The position numbers and the translations under genes are program-made. A model generated the notes under the pieces. It saw only the letters and a list, made by a program, of their open reading frames with translations. It was not told the DNA's origin and searched no databases. This document shows positions 1 to 13,313 of a DNA stretch of 64,000 nucleotides, in pieces; the stretch's first letter is position 1; each line of letters starts with the position of its first letter. The DNA is from Tetrahymena thermophila SB210 (Eukaryota; Ciliophora; Oligohymenophorea; Hymenostomatida; Tetrahymenidae). The stretch is from NCBI RefSeq assembly GCF_000189635.1, contig NW_002476578.1, positions 248,001-312,000 on the forward strand. The letters are read 5' to 3'.

Positions 1-296
1 TCATTCTGCTTGAATAAAAATAGGTTTAACTTTTAAAGATAATTTAACAAATTAGATTATCTCAAAAAAAAAATAACTATTTATTTGTTAATCAAGTATT
101 TATTTTATTTTATTTTTTGAATTTAGCTTTTGCTATAAAATAATCTTATCATTAGATTTTGCTTTTATATCTATATTTTTTAATACCTTTCTGATTATAA
201 TACATAAAATTAAAAAAATATTAATATCTGTTAGAATATTTGTAAATTAGAAAAGATATTGATAAAATTCCTATTCTTAATACTAATTAAAGAAAA

Positions 297-2507
297 ATGA
301 ATATGATATTTATTCCAGGTACTCTACTCTAGAGCAAGAATAACACATACAGGATAATTAAAACTTTAGGTAAAGGACAGTATGGCACAGTCTATCTAGC
401 TATAGATTCGAATTAATAGCAGTAATTTGCTGTTAAATAGATTTTTAGTTAATCTTTAATAAATAAGAAACTCAATGAATTACTCAATTAGGAATTAACT
501 ATCTAAAAGATTATTAAAAGCTAGCATACAGTATAAGTTATAGAAGACTTTTTTGATCAGAATTTTAAAACTCATATAATCATACAAGAATACTGCGATG
601 GAGGTGATTTAGAATAGTATGTAAAAAAATATAAGTACCTTCCTGAAGCTTAAGCGATCTCATACTTAAAATAATTACTTCAAGCTTTTAAGGAATTACA
701 TTTCCATAAATGTATGCACAGAGAGTAAATAAATAAATATAAATACACTTAAATAAATTTATACAATTTTAGTAAACAACTTAATCTCATTTATTTTTAT
801 ATATAGTATCAAGCCCAGTAACATACTTATCTCCTAAGGATTGATAAAGCTTGGAGATTTTGGATTTGCAAAATAATTGAATGATTAAGATATAACTAAA
901 ACTGCTTTAGGAACAACTATTACTATGGCACCAGAAGTATTTTACTAACAAGAGTATAGTTACGAAGCTGATATGTTTAGGTAAATTAATTAGCTTTTAA
1001 TTAATTTATTTATAGTCATAACTTTTATTTTGTTCAATTAAATAAAAATAAATATATTTTATTTAAAATAGTTTAGGCATTGTATTTTATTATATGCTAT
1101 TTGGGCAGTATCCATTTAAACCTCAAGGTTTGAATCCTGAGACACTCTTTTTGTAAATAAAAGAATAAAACATTAATTTTAACTTAAATGGAGTAACAAT
1201 AAGTAGAAATACTCAAGATTTAATAAAATAAATGACAGCATATGATAGAAAATAAAGAATAACATGGCTAGGAATATACTAACATCCAGCATTGCAAGAG
1301 TAATCCAGATTCCCTCAAGAAGTTATGAGATATGGTATGGTATAAACTGATAACGTTTTTAATAGAGGAATTAATGAAGAGTTTTATTAATAAAATGGTT
1401 AAGCCCTATATCAGCAAGTTTTCAAAAACCAAAATGATGCTCTTGCTTATTAATTCATCTAAATAAAATTTGAAATTTAAGATAATTTACCAAACCAGCC
1501 TAATAAGCCTTTTAACTAGCAAAATATTAACTTTGTAGAAGAATAAAACAAGAAGAAACTTCAATAGTAAGCAGAATAACAAGAGAAAGAAAAAAAAATG
1601 ATCTTATAGCAAAATGAATAAGAATTAGAAAAATAGAAAATGATCTTATAGCAAAATGAATAAGAATTAGAAAAATAGAAAATGATCTAATAATAAAAAG
1701 AATAAGAAGAATTAAAATAAAAAATTTTATAATAGCAAATGCAAGAAGAATAAAATAAGTTGTAGCAGCTCATTTAGCAAAAAAATCAAGACTTTGAATT
1801 AGGATTGCAGAAATATTTCCACAAAAGAAATGTAAAATAACTTTAATAAATTAGCATTTTTCAACCTATTTATTTATTTATTTATTTATTTATTTATTTT
1901 AAAGACAAATTGCATACTGATTTAGATGCTTAACTCAATCAGAAATCTAAAAGATTTTAAAATTAATTATTAAATTCCTGCGTTTTTGACTTGCAAAAAG
2001 CTAATAAAATTGATTAAGGAGTATGGTTAGACTTTGTTAAATAAAAATAATATTTTTGGAATGGTTTATTTTAAAGAATTTGTATAATCAAAATAATATT
2101 AAGATCTAATTTAAATGTCGAACAATGATTTAGAGAAAGTTAGGCTAGAATATCCTTAAATCTTATAAGAATGCAAAGACAATATTAATAAATTAAGAAT
2201 GAATAATGCATAACTCTTATCGCACTTGACATCAGAAGAATGTAATGATAAATTTGAACTTTAGTACAAGGAGTGTTTAATCAATTATTCTCTTTCACTT
2301 AGAGAACTAAAAACTTCTGAAGAAACTGAAAAGTAAAGAAATCTCTTTCATCATATTATTCTTATTTCTGATATAGCAAAGATAGATACATTTTAAAAAA
2401 ATAACTTTAATTTCGACTTTGAAAGATACAAAAAAGAAGTTTACAATACGCCATTCAATGAAATGGAGTCAAAGCTTGATGAAGCTTGCTTAAAAATATT
2501 TTCTTGA
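297..2507 (+). CDS. Ser/Thr protein kinase with Gln-rich coiled-coil tail
   Basis: Exons 297-724, 807-980, 1072-1831 and 1905-2507 give 654 aa and end in TGA. The kinase domain is near the N-terminus and has the catalytic residues of an active enzyme: Gly-rich loop GKGQYGTV (about residues 25-32), Lys47 in AVK, HRDIKPSN (Asp143, split by intron 1), DFG (Asp160) and an APE-like APEVF. Introns 1 and 2 restore this motif order, which supports the model. Behind the domain lies a Gln/Glu/Lys-rich coiled coil containing a 42-bp tandem repeat, then about 200 residues without a recognisable domain. The N-terminal kinase plus long helical tail resembles ATG1/ULK- or NEK-type kinases, but the subfamily cannot be fixed. 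ATG at 297 is the first in-frame Met before the Gly-rich loop. The gene converges on the DENN gene downstream. Confidence 0.85.
1595..1722 (+). repeat. 42-bp in-frame tandem repeat in kinase tail
   Basis: Units at 1595-1636 and 1637-1678 look identical, and a diverged third follows. Each encodes a 14-residue Lys/Gln/Glu helical unit (KMILQQNEQELEKQ). The length is a multiple of three, so copy-number change would not break the frame. Confidence 0.85.
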
Positions 2508-2943
2508 AGTTCTAAATTTAAATATTATTTCATTCACAATTAATTAATAACTTGATTATTTAATAAATTACAGATAAATAACAGAGATAATTTTTTTATT
2601 ATTAAATTTTGTAGGTGTATTTTACATAGATTTATAATTAATTGTTGAATAAAAAACAAATTAATTTATATTAAATTGAGAAATAATTAAAATAAAGAAC
2701 TAAAAAAAATTTTAAAAGATAAGATCTATTTTAATACAATATATATATATATATATATTTATTTATTATGAACATTTATTACAATATTATTTTATTTATT
2801 TATTTATTTATTAAAGTTACTTTATATAAATTATTACCCAATTTTTTAGATATTTTGTATATATGAATGAATGAATTTATTTATTTGTTTTTTTGTTTGT
2901 TGTTTGTTAGTTTATAAATGATTTTATCTATCTATCTATTAAT
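2508..2943. other. Convergent intergenic stretch, no gene seen
   Basis: This is the 3' flank of both the kinase (+) and the DENN gene (-). It holds a (TA)n run near 2740-2758 and several TTTA/GTTT runs. No frame shows coding character. Confidence 0.6.
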
Positions 2944-5900
2944 TCAAAAATACTTTTATTCTATGTAGAAAAAAAAAATTTATGTTTCGACAAAATTTTC
3001 TAGGAAAACTTTATTACCTTAGCAATTTTTTAAGATTGAATTCTAAATTTATACCATATCTAGTTATTAAGAGTTGTCTTGCTAGAAAATGGGTGTGGTA
3101 GGCAATTTTTCAATAATTGTTTCTGAGATAGATTTTCTTATAAGAACTAGAAGATTTTTTAAGTTTTGAATCTAATTTTCATCTGGTTTATAAACAAGCC
3201 TTTTGTCATTATGAGATCTCTGTAAAAATTTTTTGAATTTGTTTCCTAATTATTTAGATGTGATATTGTTATTTATTTCACTGAATATTTGCTTTATTTT
3301 TTTTTTTTGGTTGCCAAATTTGAATTTTTAACTCTCCATCTTACAAACACTTTGTTGGTTTTTAGTGATTATCATATTTTTATCCAAGTCAATATAGTAA
3401 CAATCTTCATTGTAACCATATTGGTATTCAAACTTTTCTGAACTCATATTAACTCCCACTATGATAGGCACAGGTGATTCGAGGAAGTACATCAAATCTT
3501 CGCAGATAGAAAAAATAACTGGATGGGGATACTTCATAGGTTTGATGATATTCTAGAATGTAATTGAAGTTAGAGTAAGTAGTGTGATATTTTTTGATAG
3601 GAAAACAACTTTTTTTTCTAGCAAAATCAAAGTAAATATCAATTAAAAGTCATAATATGGTAAATTTGAAAATGTAAGGTATGCTGCTTCTACTCCTTCT
3701 ACATAGCTCATCTCTTCTAATGGAGGAACATTATAAGAAGCAGCCGTAAATTGTTTGTTCTATAATGATTAGTTGTTGAAGGTAGATAATCGTTTTTTTT
3801 CGTCTTATTAGTTCTTTTCATCTTAATGCTAACATTAAATTTGAGGATTATAGAGGTAAAAATATACAAATTTATCTGGCTGTACTTCTCTTATCTAAAG
3901 AGCTCTCAGACAATAGCTTAAATCCTTATCTTTTTGAAGATTCTTTATAACCTGGTCAATGTCAACGTTTTAAAGGCTGTTATCAATTATGCCTGAGAAG
4001 GAACTTTTCACTAATCTAATAGTCTTGATTCGATTTACTACTTCTTGAATCACTCTGAGGAAGAAATCAATGAAAGGATAGTAAGTAAGAATGCAGTAGA
4101 CTGTAGGGAATAAAAAGACTGTTTTTTCTCCAGTCTCATCGTCATTTACAACAAGTAAATCATCTTACTAATAGCAGATAGCATACATAATTGAGTTAGA
4201 ATTAATAGCTTCTAGTGAAATGTGTTTAGTCCTTAGCTCATCTTCACCTCTAATACTTAATATAAACATATTCTCACTAATACCTGTTTCCTTCTACTAG
4301 CAAAGATTCATTAATAAAATGTCCTTGAATCTGTGTGGCATATTTTATAAGTCAGCTTAACTTCTATACCTATAATACTATAGGCCTTATGGAAATGCAA
4401 ATTAAGATACAGCCTGTCTCTTTGGACAAATCAAAGGAGAAACATAACAAGGCTATGAAAAGAGAATTTACTACTTAACAGTACCCTTTTTATATTCAGA
4501 TGTAGATCCTCTTATTCCACTAAAAGGATTTAAATTTTCTTCAATCTAGTCTTTTAACTCATTCAAATCTGGTCCAATTATCATAAACTCCTCAAATAAA
4601 AAATCTCCTTGCACACCAAACTACTTTAAGTCAAAAAAAAGTTTTTAAAATTTATTGTAGTCAGCCTCATATTTTATTTATTCTGGATCCTATTCCGTAG
4701 TCACAATCATGGTCTTTAAGTTAGAATCTTGAGAATTACTCATAGAAATATCTATATCATTTGAACTGAATGGGTTCTGTTCAATTGATTGATTAAGAAA
4801 AATATTATTTTGTATATTGTTATTGCTTGGATTGTTGTTAAAATTCATCATATTAGCAGGGCTAGTCACTAAATTTAAACTTGTCTATTTGCTTAAAGGT
4901 AAAAGCTAAAAAGGGGTACTTTGCTATGGAGGTGCTTGACTTTGCTAAAGGACTAGTTTTGGAAAATTTTAAGGACTTATATTACCTTAAGAATTTGCAT
5001 TTTGCAGATTTGTGTTTTACACAATCCAATGATTATTGTTGTTATTGTTATTACTGTTAAAGTTAAAGTTATTGTTATTGTTATTGCTATTGATATTGTT
5101 GTTAGTATTATTATTAATTATATTACCATTACTATTACTACCTGAGCTTTAATTATTATCAGCTGATGCATTCTAAGGTGTAATTATACTACTAGTATGA
5201 TTTGGGTTGAAATTTTCTTTTGAATTTTAGTTATTGTTTTAAGAGTTGATTGTATTTTGACTTGGTTGGTCAGAATATATTACATGAGCTTGATTTTACC
5301 CTTGGTTTCCCTAATTAAAATCTTTTTAATGGTAAAAGAAATCAGAATGTTCATGAGGAGTTTAAATATTTTTTCCATATAAATTTTAGCTAAATATCTT
5401 TTGCTATTCAAAATTATTTTTATAATGGATAATTTTCTGTTCTTTTTTGATAAAATTTGCATCAAATGAGGAATTATTTTATATTCTGCGTTGACTCTTA
5501 TCGTTAAGCATAGCCATTTATGTCTTTGTCTTGAAGTTTGATTGTGGGTCATATCCTATTGCTACTACTTGCTCAGCCTTTTCTACCTTCAATTAGTTTG
5601 ATTCCTCTCTCACTTTTTACAATTTGATGAACCCGCTTTGGTGGTAGTGATGTGCATCAGTAGTCATTTTATTCTCATGTTTTTCTTCCTAAGTATTTCT
5701 CCTAAATAATTCTCTTTTAGCAAGGCTGATATCAGAAGCTTCTCGTTGCCTGGTTTGTTAGTTCTGATCAGTAATTTGATTATTATTTTAGTTTTCAAAT
5801 ACTTAGTCGAATGGTTCCTTATATTGCGCTCTACAGAAAGGAGATACTGCATTTTAATCACCTTTCTATGAAAACTTATTCTCAGCAGTAGCAAATCTCT

Positions 5901-6396
5901 AAGGTACATTAAATTTTTATGATTTTTCATCTTAAACCTTCTAATTAGCATTTTAATTCATTTATCTGATACGTGCTCTTTATTATTTAGTTAGAGGTTT
6001 TTGTGTCTAAAAAATCTTTTTTATTAACTTTGATTTATCATGTTCTTCATAGTATATGATATCTTACTGCTAATCATTGTTGTTGTTTTTCTGATTCAGC
6101 TATTTTATTTTCTCTTCTTATTCTTTAAACTTTTGCTCATAGAGTTAAAGCTTAATCTTCAGCTCATTTACCTCATTTAAGAGTTATTCATTTTGTTATT
6201 TGATCTGATTATTTTACCTTTTTACAGAAGAGTATTCTCTCTAAAGCGATATGGAATTAGTTATATTAGTAGAACTGTCCATAGTAGTTAACGTAAGCTA
6301 TCCTCTATCCTATTCACCAAAAGTCGCTTACGAATTTAGGTTATTTTCTGTTTTAACCTATTAAAGTTATAATTCTAAGCCTAAACTTTACTGCAT
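2944..6396 (-). CDS. DENN-domain protein (predicted Rab GEF)
   Basis: A single 1150-aa reading frame runs without intron from ATG at 6396 to TGA at 2946-2944. An in-frame TGA lies four codons upstream of the chosen ATG. The N-terminus has a coiled coil (about residues 45-100), followed by a low-complexity Gln/Asn-rich middle with an Asn-rich stretch near residues 415-455. The C-terminal half is a tripartite DENN module: uDENN from about residue 595 (FEEFMIIGPDL, then a QFAFPQGL segment), the core near residue 765 (FLFPTVYCILTYYPFIDFFL, the family's FPTVYC...YPFF signature), and dDENN from about 900 (LIFTLILLEKKVVFLS). DENN proteins are GDP-GTP exchange factors for Rab GTPases on membranes; that role is inferred from the family. 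A 12-A coding homopolymer (3297-3308) stays in frame. The subfamily is not assigned. Confidence 0.87.
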
Positions 6397-7787
6397 TTAT
6401 TTGATTCAAACTTGTTCTATTAATGATCGATTGATATACTTACTATTTAAATGCAAATAGAGAAAGTATAATATCCTAATTTAATATTTATTATTTAGTT
6501 TTTTGATGATTAATTTAGAGTATTAAATATCAATTAAATATTTATTATCAAATCAATCAAAGAGTAAATAACTACCAATTAGATTATTCATTTAATCATC
6601 TAATATTTTTACTTAACTAGTAATACCTTTACCATCTCTATATGCATACTTAATACATACATTGATAGATATATAGATACCTACATACGCAAATATAATC
6701 AATTAATCATAAATACATCTATCTATACATATAATCAAAGAAATATAAGTTTTTAGAAAAAAGATTGGTCACCAAAAGAAGATTAATATCTATTTCCATT
6801 TTAAATTCTTCAAAAATTGAATTATATTTTCATGCATTCATAATTATAAAAAAAGTTTACACTTTGTAAACTCTAAATTATCATAAAAAAAACTAAGAGA
6901 TTTTCTAAGATTTCCGTTCTATAAAATTTTTCTCTTATTATCTAATGATAAATCTCTCTCTGATTAATTTAAATAGAAATAGTCATTTAACTCTATTTTT
7001 TATTTGTGTAATTATAATAATTTATTTATTCTCTTATATATATTTAACTTAAAATTTATTTTCTTATCATTTTGTATGTGCATTTATATAATTAATAAAT
7101 AGTAACTAAGTTTTCCCTATACATAAATTTAAATCTAGATGATTGATTGATTGATTGATTAATTTATTTATCTATCTCTCTTTATTTTTATTATTTTCTC
7201 ATATAATTTTTAAATAATTTCACTTTCATCAAACAAATACAAATTACAAGTAAAATTTTATTTTGTAAAAATTAAAAATTATTTTTTTATTATTATTAAA
7301 AATAAAATACAAATATTTGTGGTTGTATCTATAATTATTATAAGTAATTATAAATTTACTAAAAGCTATTTCTTTATGTTATTATTTTGTTTATAAGATT
7401 AAAGAATTTATAATTTTTTCTTGTCAGAATTGTTAGTTATTTTATCTATTTTAATTGTCTAAAAAACTTCTCCTATTAATTTAAATTTAAATGCTATTAT
7501 AAATTTGATTTATTGCAAAATTGTAATTTAATATACTATATTTAATTACATACTTTCATTCAATTAATAATTTAGTATTTGTATTTTAGTTTGTGGTTTT
7601 AAAAATATTTTTTATTTTTATTTAAATTATAAAAATGACTTAAATGAATTAATTAGGCAATACAAAAGTGATAAAAGTAATTAATTTAATCTCTAAAAGT
7701 TTATAATAATCTTGAATTAATAAATATTAGCATTTAAAAGTCTAATTGATTTTAATAAAATTAAATAAAAAAGTACTTTAAGTAAAA
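6397..7787. other. Divergent intergenic region with simple repeats
   Basis: The region separates the 5' ends of the DENN gene (-) and the leucine-rich gene (+), so it should contain both promoters. It is almost pure A/T with GATA/TACA-type runs at 6640-6740 and a (GATT)n run at about 7138-7160. No ORF with coding character was seen. Confidence 0.55.
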
Positions 7788-8630
7788 ATGTAAAGATATA
7801 ATTCACTAACTGATTTATAAAATTCTAATTTAGAAGACAGTAATTATTTATATATAGATTTTAGGGGTTAAAGCTTTGCATCGGGTTTTGGTGCATGCTT
7901 ATCTAAATGTTTAAATTTAGAAGATTTAACTCTTTCTTTTGTAAATTAGAAAGAAAGAGGATTATTTGATTTAGATGCTAGTTTGAGTAATTGTAAAAAG
8001 CTAAATAAATTAACAATAATTTTATCATATAATGAAATTAATGGTTAAGAATTATTTGATTTATGCTTTACTTTTTCTAAATTAAATATCAAATCTTTGG
8101 TTTTAGATCTTAGCTTCTTGGAACCATAATACATTTAAATTAATGAGCTAGCTAATTATTTAGGATTAGGATTGGCTGAATGTAAAAATATTTAGATAAT
8201 GTAATTAAATTTAGAAAGAAATTTAGTTGGAGATAAGGGTTTGTGTAGTATAGGATCAGGATTAGGTTAATGTGAGCAGCTCTAAAGTTTAAAATTAAAC
8301 CTTTCATGGTTTTCTAGATTAGGTAAACTTTATAATAATAATCTTTATATTCATGACGAAGGTGCTTGTGGCTTAGGAAATGGTCTTGCTTAATGTAGAA
8401 ATCTAAGAACTCTAAAAATTGACTTAGGTAATAATAACGTTGGAAATTAGGGAGCATATAATTTAGTTATAAATTTAAGCCAATTAGAGCATTTAAACCA
8501 CTTAAGACTGATATTTACTAAAGAATACAAAAGCCTACAAATATAAAACAAAATTTATAATAAATTAAGAAAATCATTTAGGAAATTAGTTTATTTTAAA
8601 TTAGATTTCCATAGAGAAGACATAGGCTGA
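7788..8630 (+). CDS. Leucine-rich repeat-like protein
   Basis: An intronless 280-aa frame ends in TGA at 8628-8630. It consists of irregular leucine-rich units built on L.L.L cores followed by G..G..GLG.GL..C..L patterns, for example LVGDKGLCSIGSGLGQC and IHDEGACGLGNGLAQC. This resembles ribonuclease-inhibitor-type LRRs common in ciliate expansions. No kinase, TIR or other catalytic domain is attached; in Tetrahymena similar repeats often form the C-terminal half of kinase-LRR proteins, so this may be a stand-alone form or a truncated relative. No signal peptide or membrane segment is visible. The partner and role are unknown. ATG at 7788 is the first Met of the open frame. Confidence 0.72.
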
Positions 8631-9728
8631 TATTTAAAATTAAAAATTTAGTTAAATTAAATAAAATATATAAATATAATGTTCAAAAAAATTCATTTTA
8701 TTGTTTGTCTTTTTTTCAAAATAAATAAATAAATAAATACTGTTGAATTATCTTTTAATTTGTTGATTTAGTACAAATATATTTGAGAGTAGAAAGATTT
8801 TAACCATTCATTATTCATTCTATTTAATCAAATTCAATAAAATATATAAAATAATAATATTACAAAGTTATTTTTTAAGTAATTTAAAAAAAGAAAGTGA
8901 TAAATAAATTCTAAATATTTCATAATAATGTTAAAATTAGATAAATAAAAAGGTTAGTTGATTCATTCCCTTATTCATTATACATCCATCCTTTTGAATG
9001 AAATTATTGCTTCAAATTTTTATTAAACAAAAATGTTTTCATAAAATTAGGAAAATAAGCTAAAAAAGTATTATTTGTTCTCAATTTTCAATTTGATTAT
9101 TTTTTGCTTCGAATAAATTTTTTTGAAGAATATCTTTCTTTTATCTATCTTTCTATCCTCTAAACTTGAATTAATAATTATTTGTGAATTAGATTAGAAA
9201 CTAACTTATTTTATTTATTTTATATTAAAAATGTAATTAAATAATTTAAACAGATCGTTTTTTTAGATTAATAAAATTTAAATCTAAATATCTATATATT
9301 TATTAATACTATTCTTACTTGAATAACTACTATTTCGACAATAGGAAAATTATAGCTACTGGAAAATAGCAATATATCAATCAATCATTCTATCTATTTT
9401 CAATTTAAATTTTCTATTTTAATTTGAAATTTATTTTTCCTTTAGATTATAAAAATAGTACTTATTTTGTTAGGATTGATCAAATAGTTTATGATTTAAT
9501 TATTCAATCTTTTTATTTAATAGAATATTAAAAAATTTAAGGAGGATAAAATCTATTTTTGATTTGTTTTCATCCTTCCTCTCTTTCTTCTATATTTGGA
9601 AATTATTTGTTAAATAGATTAGATAGACTAATTAATAGATTTACTTCTTATATCAATTAAATCAAATTAGGTTTTAATATAGCAATACTCTCTTAAAGAA
9701 AATACAAAATCAATTAATCAATACACAT
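8631..9728. other. AT-rich intergenic stretch
   Basis: This carries the 3' flank of the leucine-rich gene and the promoter side of the next gene. The last roughly 180 bp stay open in the downstream frame, but there is no in-frame ATG and the content is low-complexity. No other feature was seen. Confidence 0.5.
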
Positions 9729-11288
9729 ATGGACAGATAGTTGGCAACAAAAATTTATTTGCTATTTAACTCTTTTGCGAATATCTTACTAATCTATCTA
9801 AGCTTTGTAATTTTTTAATAGGGATCAGTTTGGTATTTCTCATTAATTTGGCTTTATGTTGGCATAGAAAAGTTAATAGTGTTAATAAGTATTTTTTGCA
9901 ATTAAGAAATGACCATTTTTTATATTTTAGATTTTTTAAACCTAAGCCTCTTTAACTTCTATTTTGATAAGCCCTCTTTAACATAGTTAGTACCATAAAA
10001 GGTTATAATTGGTTATAGTTAATTAGTAATATAATTTATAACTATTTTTCCATACAAAATATACAACAATTAGCAGTTTTCTGATGAAGTGGTTTTTATT
10101 CTTTATTTTTCTTTTTTTGCAAATATCTTATTACTATCAATACCAACTTCTACTCAATTTACAAATCGCATTTCTTTTAAAATAATACTGGAAAATGTTG
10201 CTATGCATCTGTCTTTGTATCTTTTATTAGGATAGTTTACTATGATTAGTGATTCATATGGAATTAATATGGGATATTATTCTCTCATTGTTATTTTCAC
10301 TTGTGCTATAGTGAAGATATGTTTAATTTATTAGTTTAAATCAATTGATTGCTTAAAAAGTCCTAAAAACTAAAATTACAATGATGAATAAGATAAAGAT
10401 AAAGATGGAAGAGGACTTGTTTTCATTTTTATTTTAATTTTGCTTGCAAGTTCAAAACTGATGGAAACATATGTTGATTCTTATTCAGCAAATAAAAAAA
10501 TTTTTGTCCTTGAAATGATAAAAACTTTCATTATGTTTTTGCTTTGTCTCATCTACGGTAGCATAACATAATTGCTTAATACCTAATCACATAACAGAGA
10601 ATAGCAATTCCAAAAGCTAAATATGATATTATTAATAATCTTTTGTTCACTATACTTTATAATCTGGATTTTTATTTTTTTTACTGACTTTTAAAAAGTG
10701 AAATCAGTAATTATAAGAAATGAAAATGATTTATCGAAAATAACTATGTAAATTTAAAATAACTAAAATAAAGTTTATACAATAATTATCCATGATAAAA
10801 ATACTACAAGCTGCTCTTTACCCTTTGATGATTAAGATTAAAATATATAAAATGGGTAAATATGCAAAAGATGCTAATTTTACAAAGCTATTTGTCAAAC
10901 TTAACTAAATATTATATTGCAACAAAAATCTCCTGTTGTTTGTTAAAGAATAAATAAGCTTTACGAAGGAGAAGAACACATTAATGAGTAAATTTAATTT
11001 ATCAATAAATTAAGTCTTTAGTAAATTGTTAAAATAGCTGAATCTAGAATTCAAAGAGGATATTTTATTAACATTTTTACATCAAAGATTATTAATCAGA
11101 TAAATTAAGAATATTCACGCCCCTAAAATAATTAAATTGTTTTTGGACAACTAAAAAAAATATATTTTGATTAAGTTTCAATCTTACTCTAAAATTTCAT
11201 ATTTTATAAATAAGTTTCAAAGTGTATTCCCTTAAATCCCTCTTTGATAATGTATGATTTAGTAGAAGATTTATTACTTAAAAGCTGA
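9729..11288 (+). CDS. Polytopic membrane protein of unknown function
   Basis: An intronless 519-aa frame runs from ATG 9729 to TGA 11286-11288. The first two thirds contain about eight or nine hydrophobic segments, and a phrase of the first (FANILL) recurs in a later one (SFFANILLLSIP). The last third, from about residue 330, is hydrophilic, presumably cytosolic, and contains a Cys cluster (CKRCQFYKAICQ) and a basic/amphipathic tail. I do not recognise a transporter or receptor family; the layout of a multi-pass core and soluble C-terminus fits several unnamed ciliate membrane families. A later in-frame Met at 9909 is a possible alternative start, but it would remove the first hydrophobic segments. 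The frame is also open upstream of 9729, in AT-rich sequence without an in-frame ATG. Confidence 0.72.
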
Positions 11289-12749
11289 AAGAAAATCAAT
11301 CTGCTTGATTTCCCTCATATAACTTATCTGAAATTTATTCTAATAACATTTAATTATGTATTATTAAAAGTCTATTATAAATGAATGCATTTTTCTTCAT
11401 TTTTGTAAAGTTATATCAAAATTTTAAATAATAGTAATGAATTTTATTTGTGCAATATAATTAAATTGATCAGTTAATTAATTAATTAATCAAATTTTTG
11501 GTACAATTATATAACACTTTATTTCTTATAGAGAGATTTATTTAATAGTTTTTTAATTATAGAAAAGATTCAAGCTATAATTAATAATTATAATTATTAT
11601 TTTTCTATTTTTACTATCAAAAAGCTAGGGAGGGCAAAAAAAATTGAGAAAATTTTTTTTACTTAAAATTTTTAAAACTATTTCATAAAAAGCAGCATGC
11701 CAACAACTATATTTATATATATGGCACCTTTCTATATTTTATTTATTTATTTGAAAAGCATATATTTAATATCTAATTTTTAAAATAATATAATAATTAT
11801 TTATTAATATTAGGCAGAATTTCTTGAAAAGTTAGTGTACCAATTAAATTAAATTTTTGATAACTTTTTATGTTGTTTACAATTATTATGATAAGAATAT
11901 CTATTATTCTTAATAAAGATTTAAATTTTTTTAATAGTTATATTTAAGAAAAAGTAACCAAATCACTACTAGACTCAAATAACAATTAATAATAGTAGTT
12001 AAAAATAAAAAAAAAACTAAAAAATATATTTAAATTTATAAGGAGATATTTGGAAATATATAAGGAGAAATCCTTAAAAAGTACTTGAATAATAAAAGGT
12101 CTTTACAATTTTTTTTATTTTTTATGTGAGTTTCCCAAAAAAACCTAATTAATATAGAGTATTTTTTTACTGAATATTTTTTTATTGATTAGTGTTTGAC
12201 ATCAAGTTTTATTTTAGATATCAAAAAGGATAACATTTCGTATGTTGTAAACTATAAAAAATTAATTATGAAAAGTGTAAATAAAAAATTAATTAGTTAG
12301 TAATTAATTAAGAAAATAGTAATACTGAGTTCATTATTATTATATTTGTTGGTTGTTAACTGTTATCAATAATTACCTCAATAAATAATTTAGTCAACAA
12401 AAGAAAATTTAAAAATTTTTAAACGTAAATATCGACTTAATTATTTTTTGTAGACAAGATAAAAATTACAAACATTAAAAAATAAAATAAGAATAAACCT
12501 TCATTTTTTATGAGTTAAATAGTAATTATTGTGGATTAAAAAACGATTTTTAATTATAAAAATACATTTTTGTTTATATTATTTATAATAATATTACTTA
12601 CTTCATAATTTATTTATTTAATTTAATTGGTCAGTATTATTAATAACATCACATCCATCTTAAATGGCAAAATTTAATTATAATGAATTTAATAAAAAAT
12701 ATTTAAAAAAAGCTTAAATTCTTAATTAACTTTTTTTTTGAAATAAATC
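11289..12749. other. Gene-free AT-rich stretch
   Basis: No frame with coding character was found. The stretch contains poly-A/T and short inverted segments, such as an AAGGA...TCCTT pair around 12043-12078. It should hold the promoter of the first Met-Gly-Cys gene. Confidence 0.5.
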
Positions 12750-13313
12750 ATGGGCTGCACTAGTGGAAAGCAAATCAAAAATGTTAAAAATAAAAATAAA
12801 TTTCATCATGAAAAATTTTCACAGGATAAAAGAATTTCGTAGATAATAAATTCAATTTAAAATTTAGCAAATGAACTCGAAAAAACTTACTTTGATATCA
12901 TGAATTAAAATGCTGAAATTCCTGAAGAATATTCTATGCTAGAACCATCATAGTTTTTAGAAAATCTTAGAGAAGAAAGTTTTTTAAAAAATGAAGAAAT
13001 AGATGAAATAGAAAAAAAATTTAAGATTGTTTTCAATAAAATTTCAAAAATAATAGCTGAAGCTTCTTTTCTTTTATTTGATTCCTGCTAAAATAAAATG
13101 ATGAGCAAATAAAATGAATAATTTTTCTTCACATTTATACTCTTATACGAAGAAACATGTAAATCATTTTTTGAGTACTATGATAAAAAGTAAACCAAAA
13201 AATTTTTTGAGATAGTTTGCTCAAAATCTTTCATTCAAATAACAACATAAGAAGATACATTACCGTCTAACTGTTCATCTTAATAAATATCATAACAATA
13301 AAAAAGTTATTGA
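12750..13313 (+). CDS. Met-Gly-Cys acylated-type small protein, copy 1
   Basis: An intronless 187-aa protein starts MGCTSGKQ. Gly2 with Cys3 is the usual signal for N-myristoylation plus palmitoylation, so membrane anchoring is predicted. The rest is hydrophilic and largely helical with no recognised domain. A block shared with the two downstream copies reads IPEEYSMLEPSQFL, then a helical IDEIEKKF segment and an LYEETC segment. The C-terminus is Ser/Gln-rich and variable. This is the first of three same-strand paralogues (next at 16133 and 19419), so local duplication is likely. The function is unknown; possible settings are a cortical or ciliary membrane adaptor, but nothing in the sequence proves this. 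Confidence 0.8.

Noticed and set aside
1126-1136. GGTTTGAATCC, similar to a tRNA B box
   Set aside because: It lies inside the kinase coding exon and no cloverleaf surrounds it.
3297-3308. Apparent frameshift at a 12-A run in the DENN gene
   Set aside because: Counting bases by coordinate shows the frame continues through the run. Start 6396 and stop 2944 are in the same frame, with 1151 codons.
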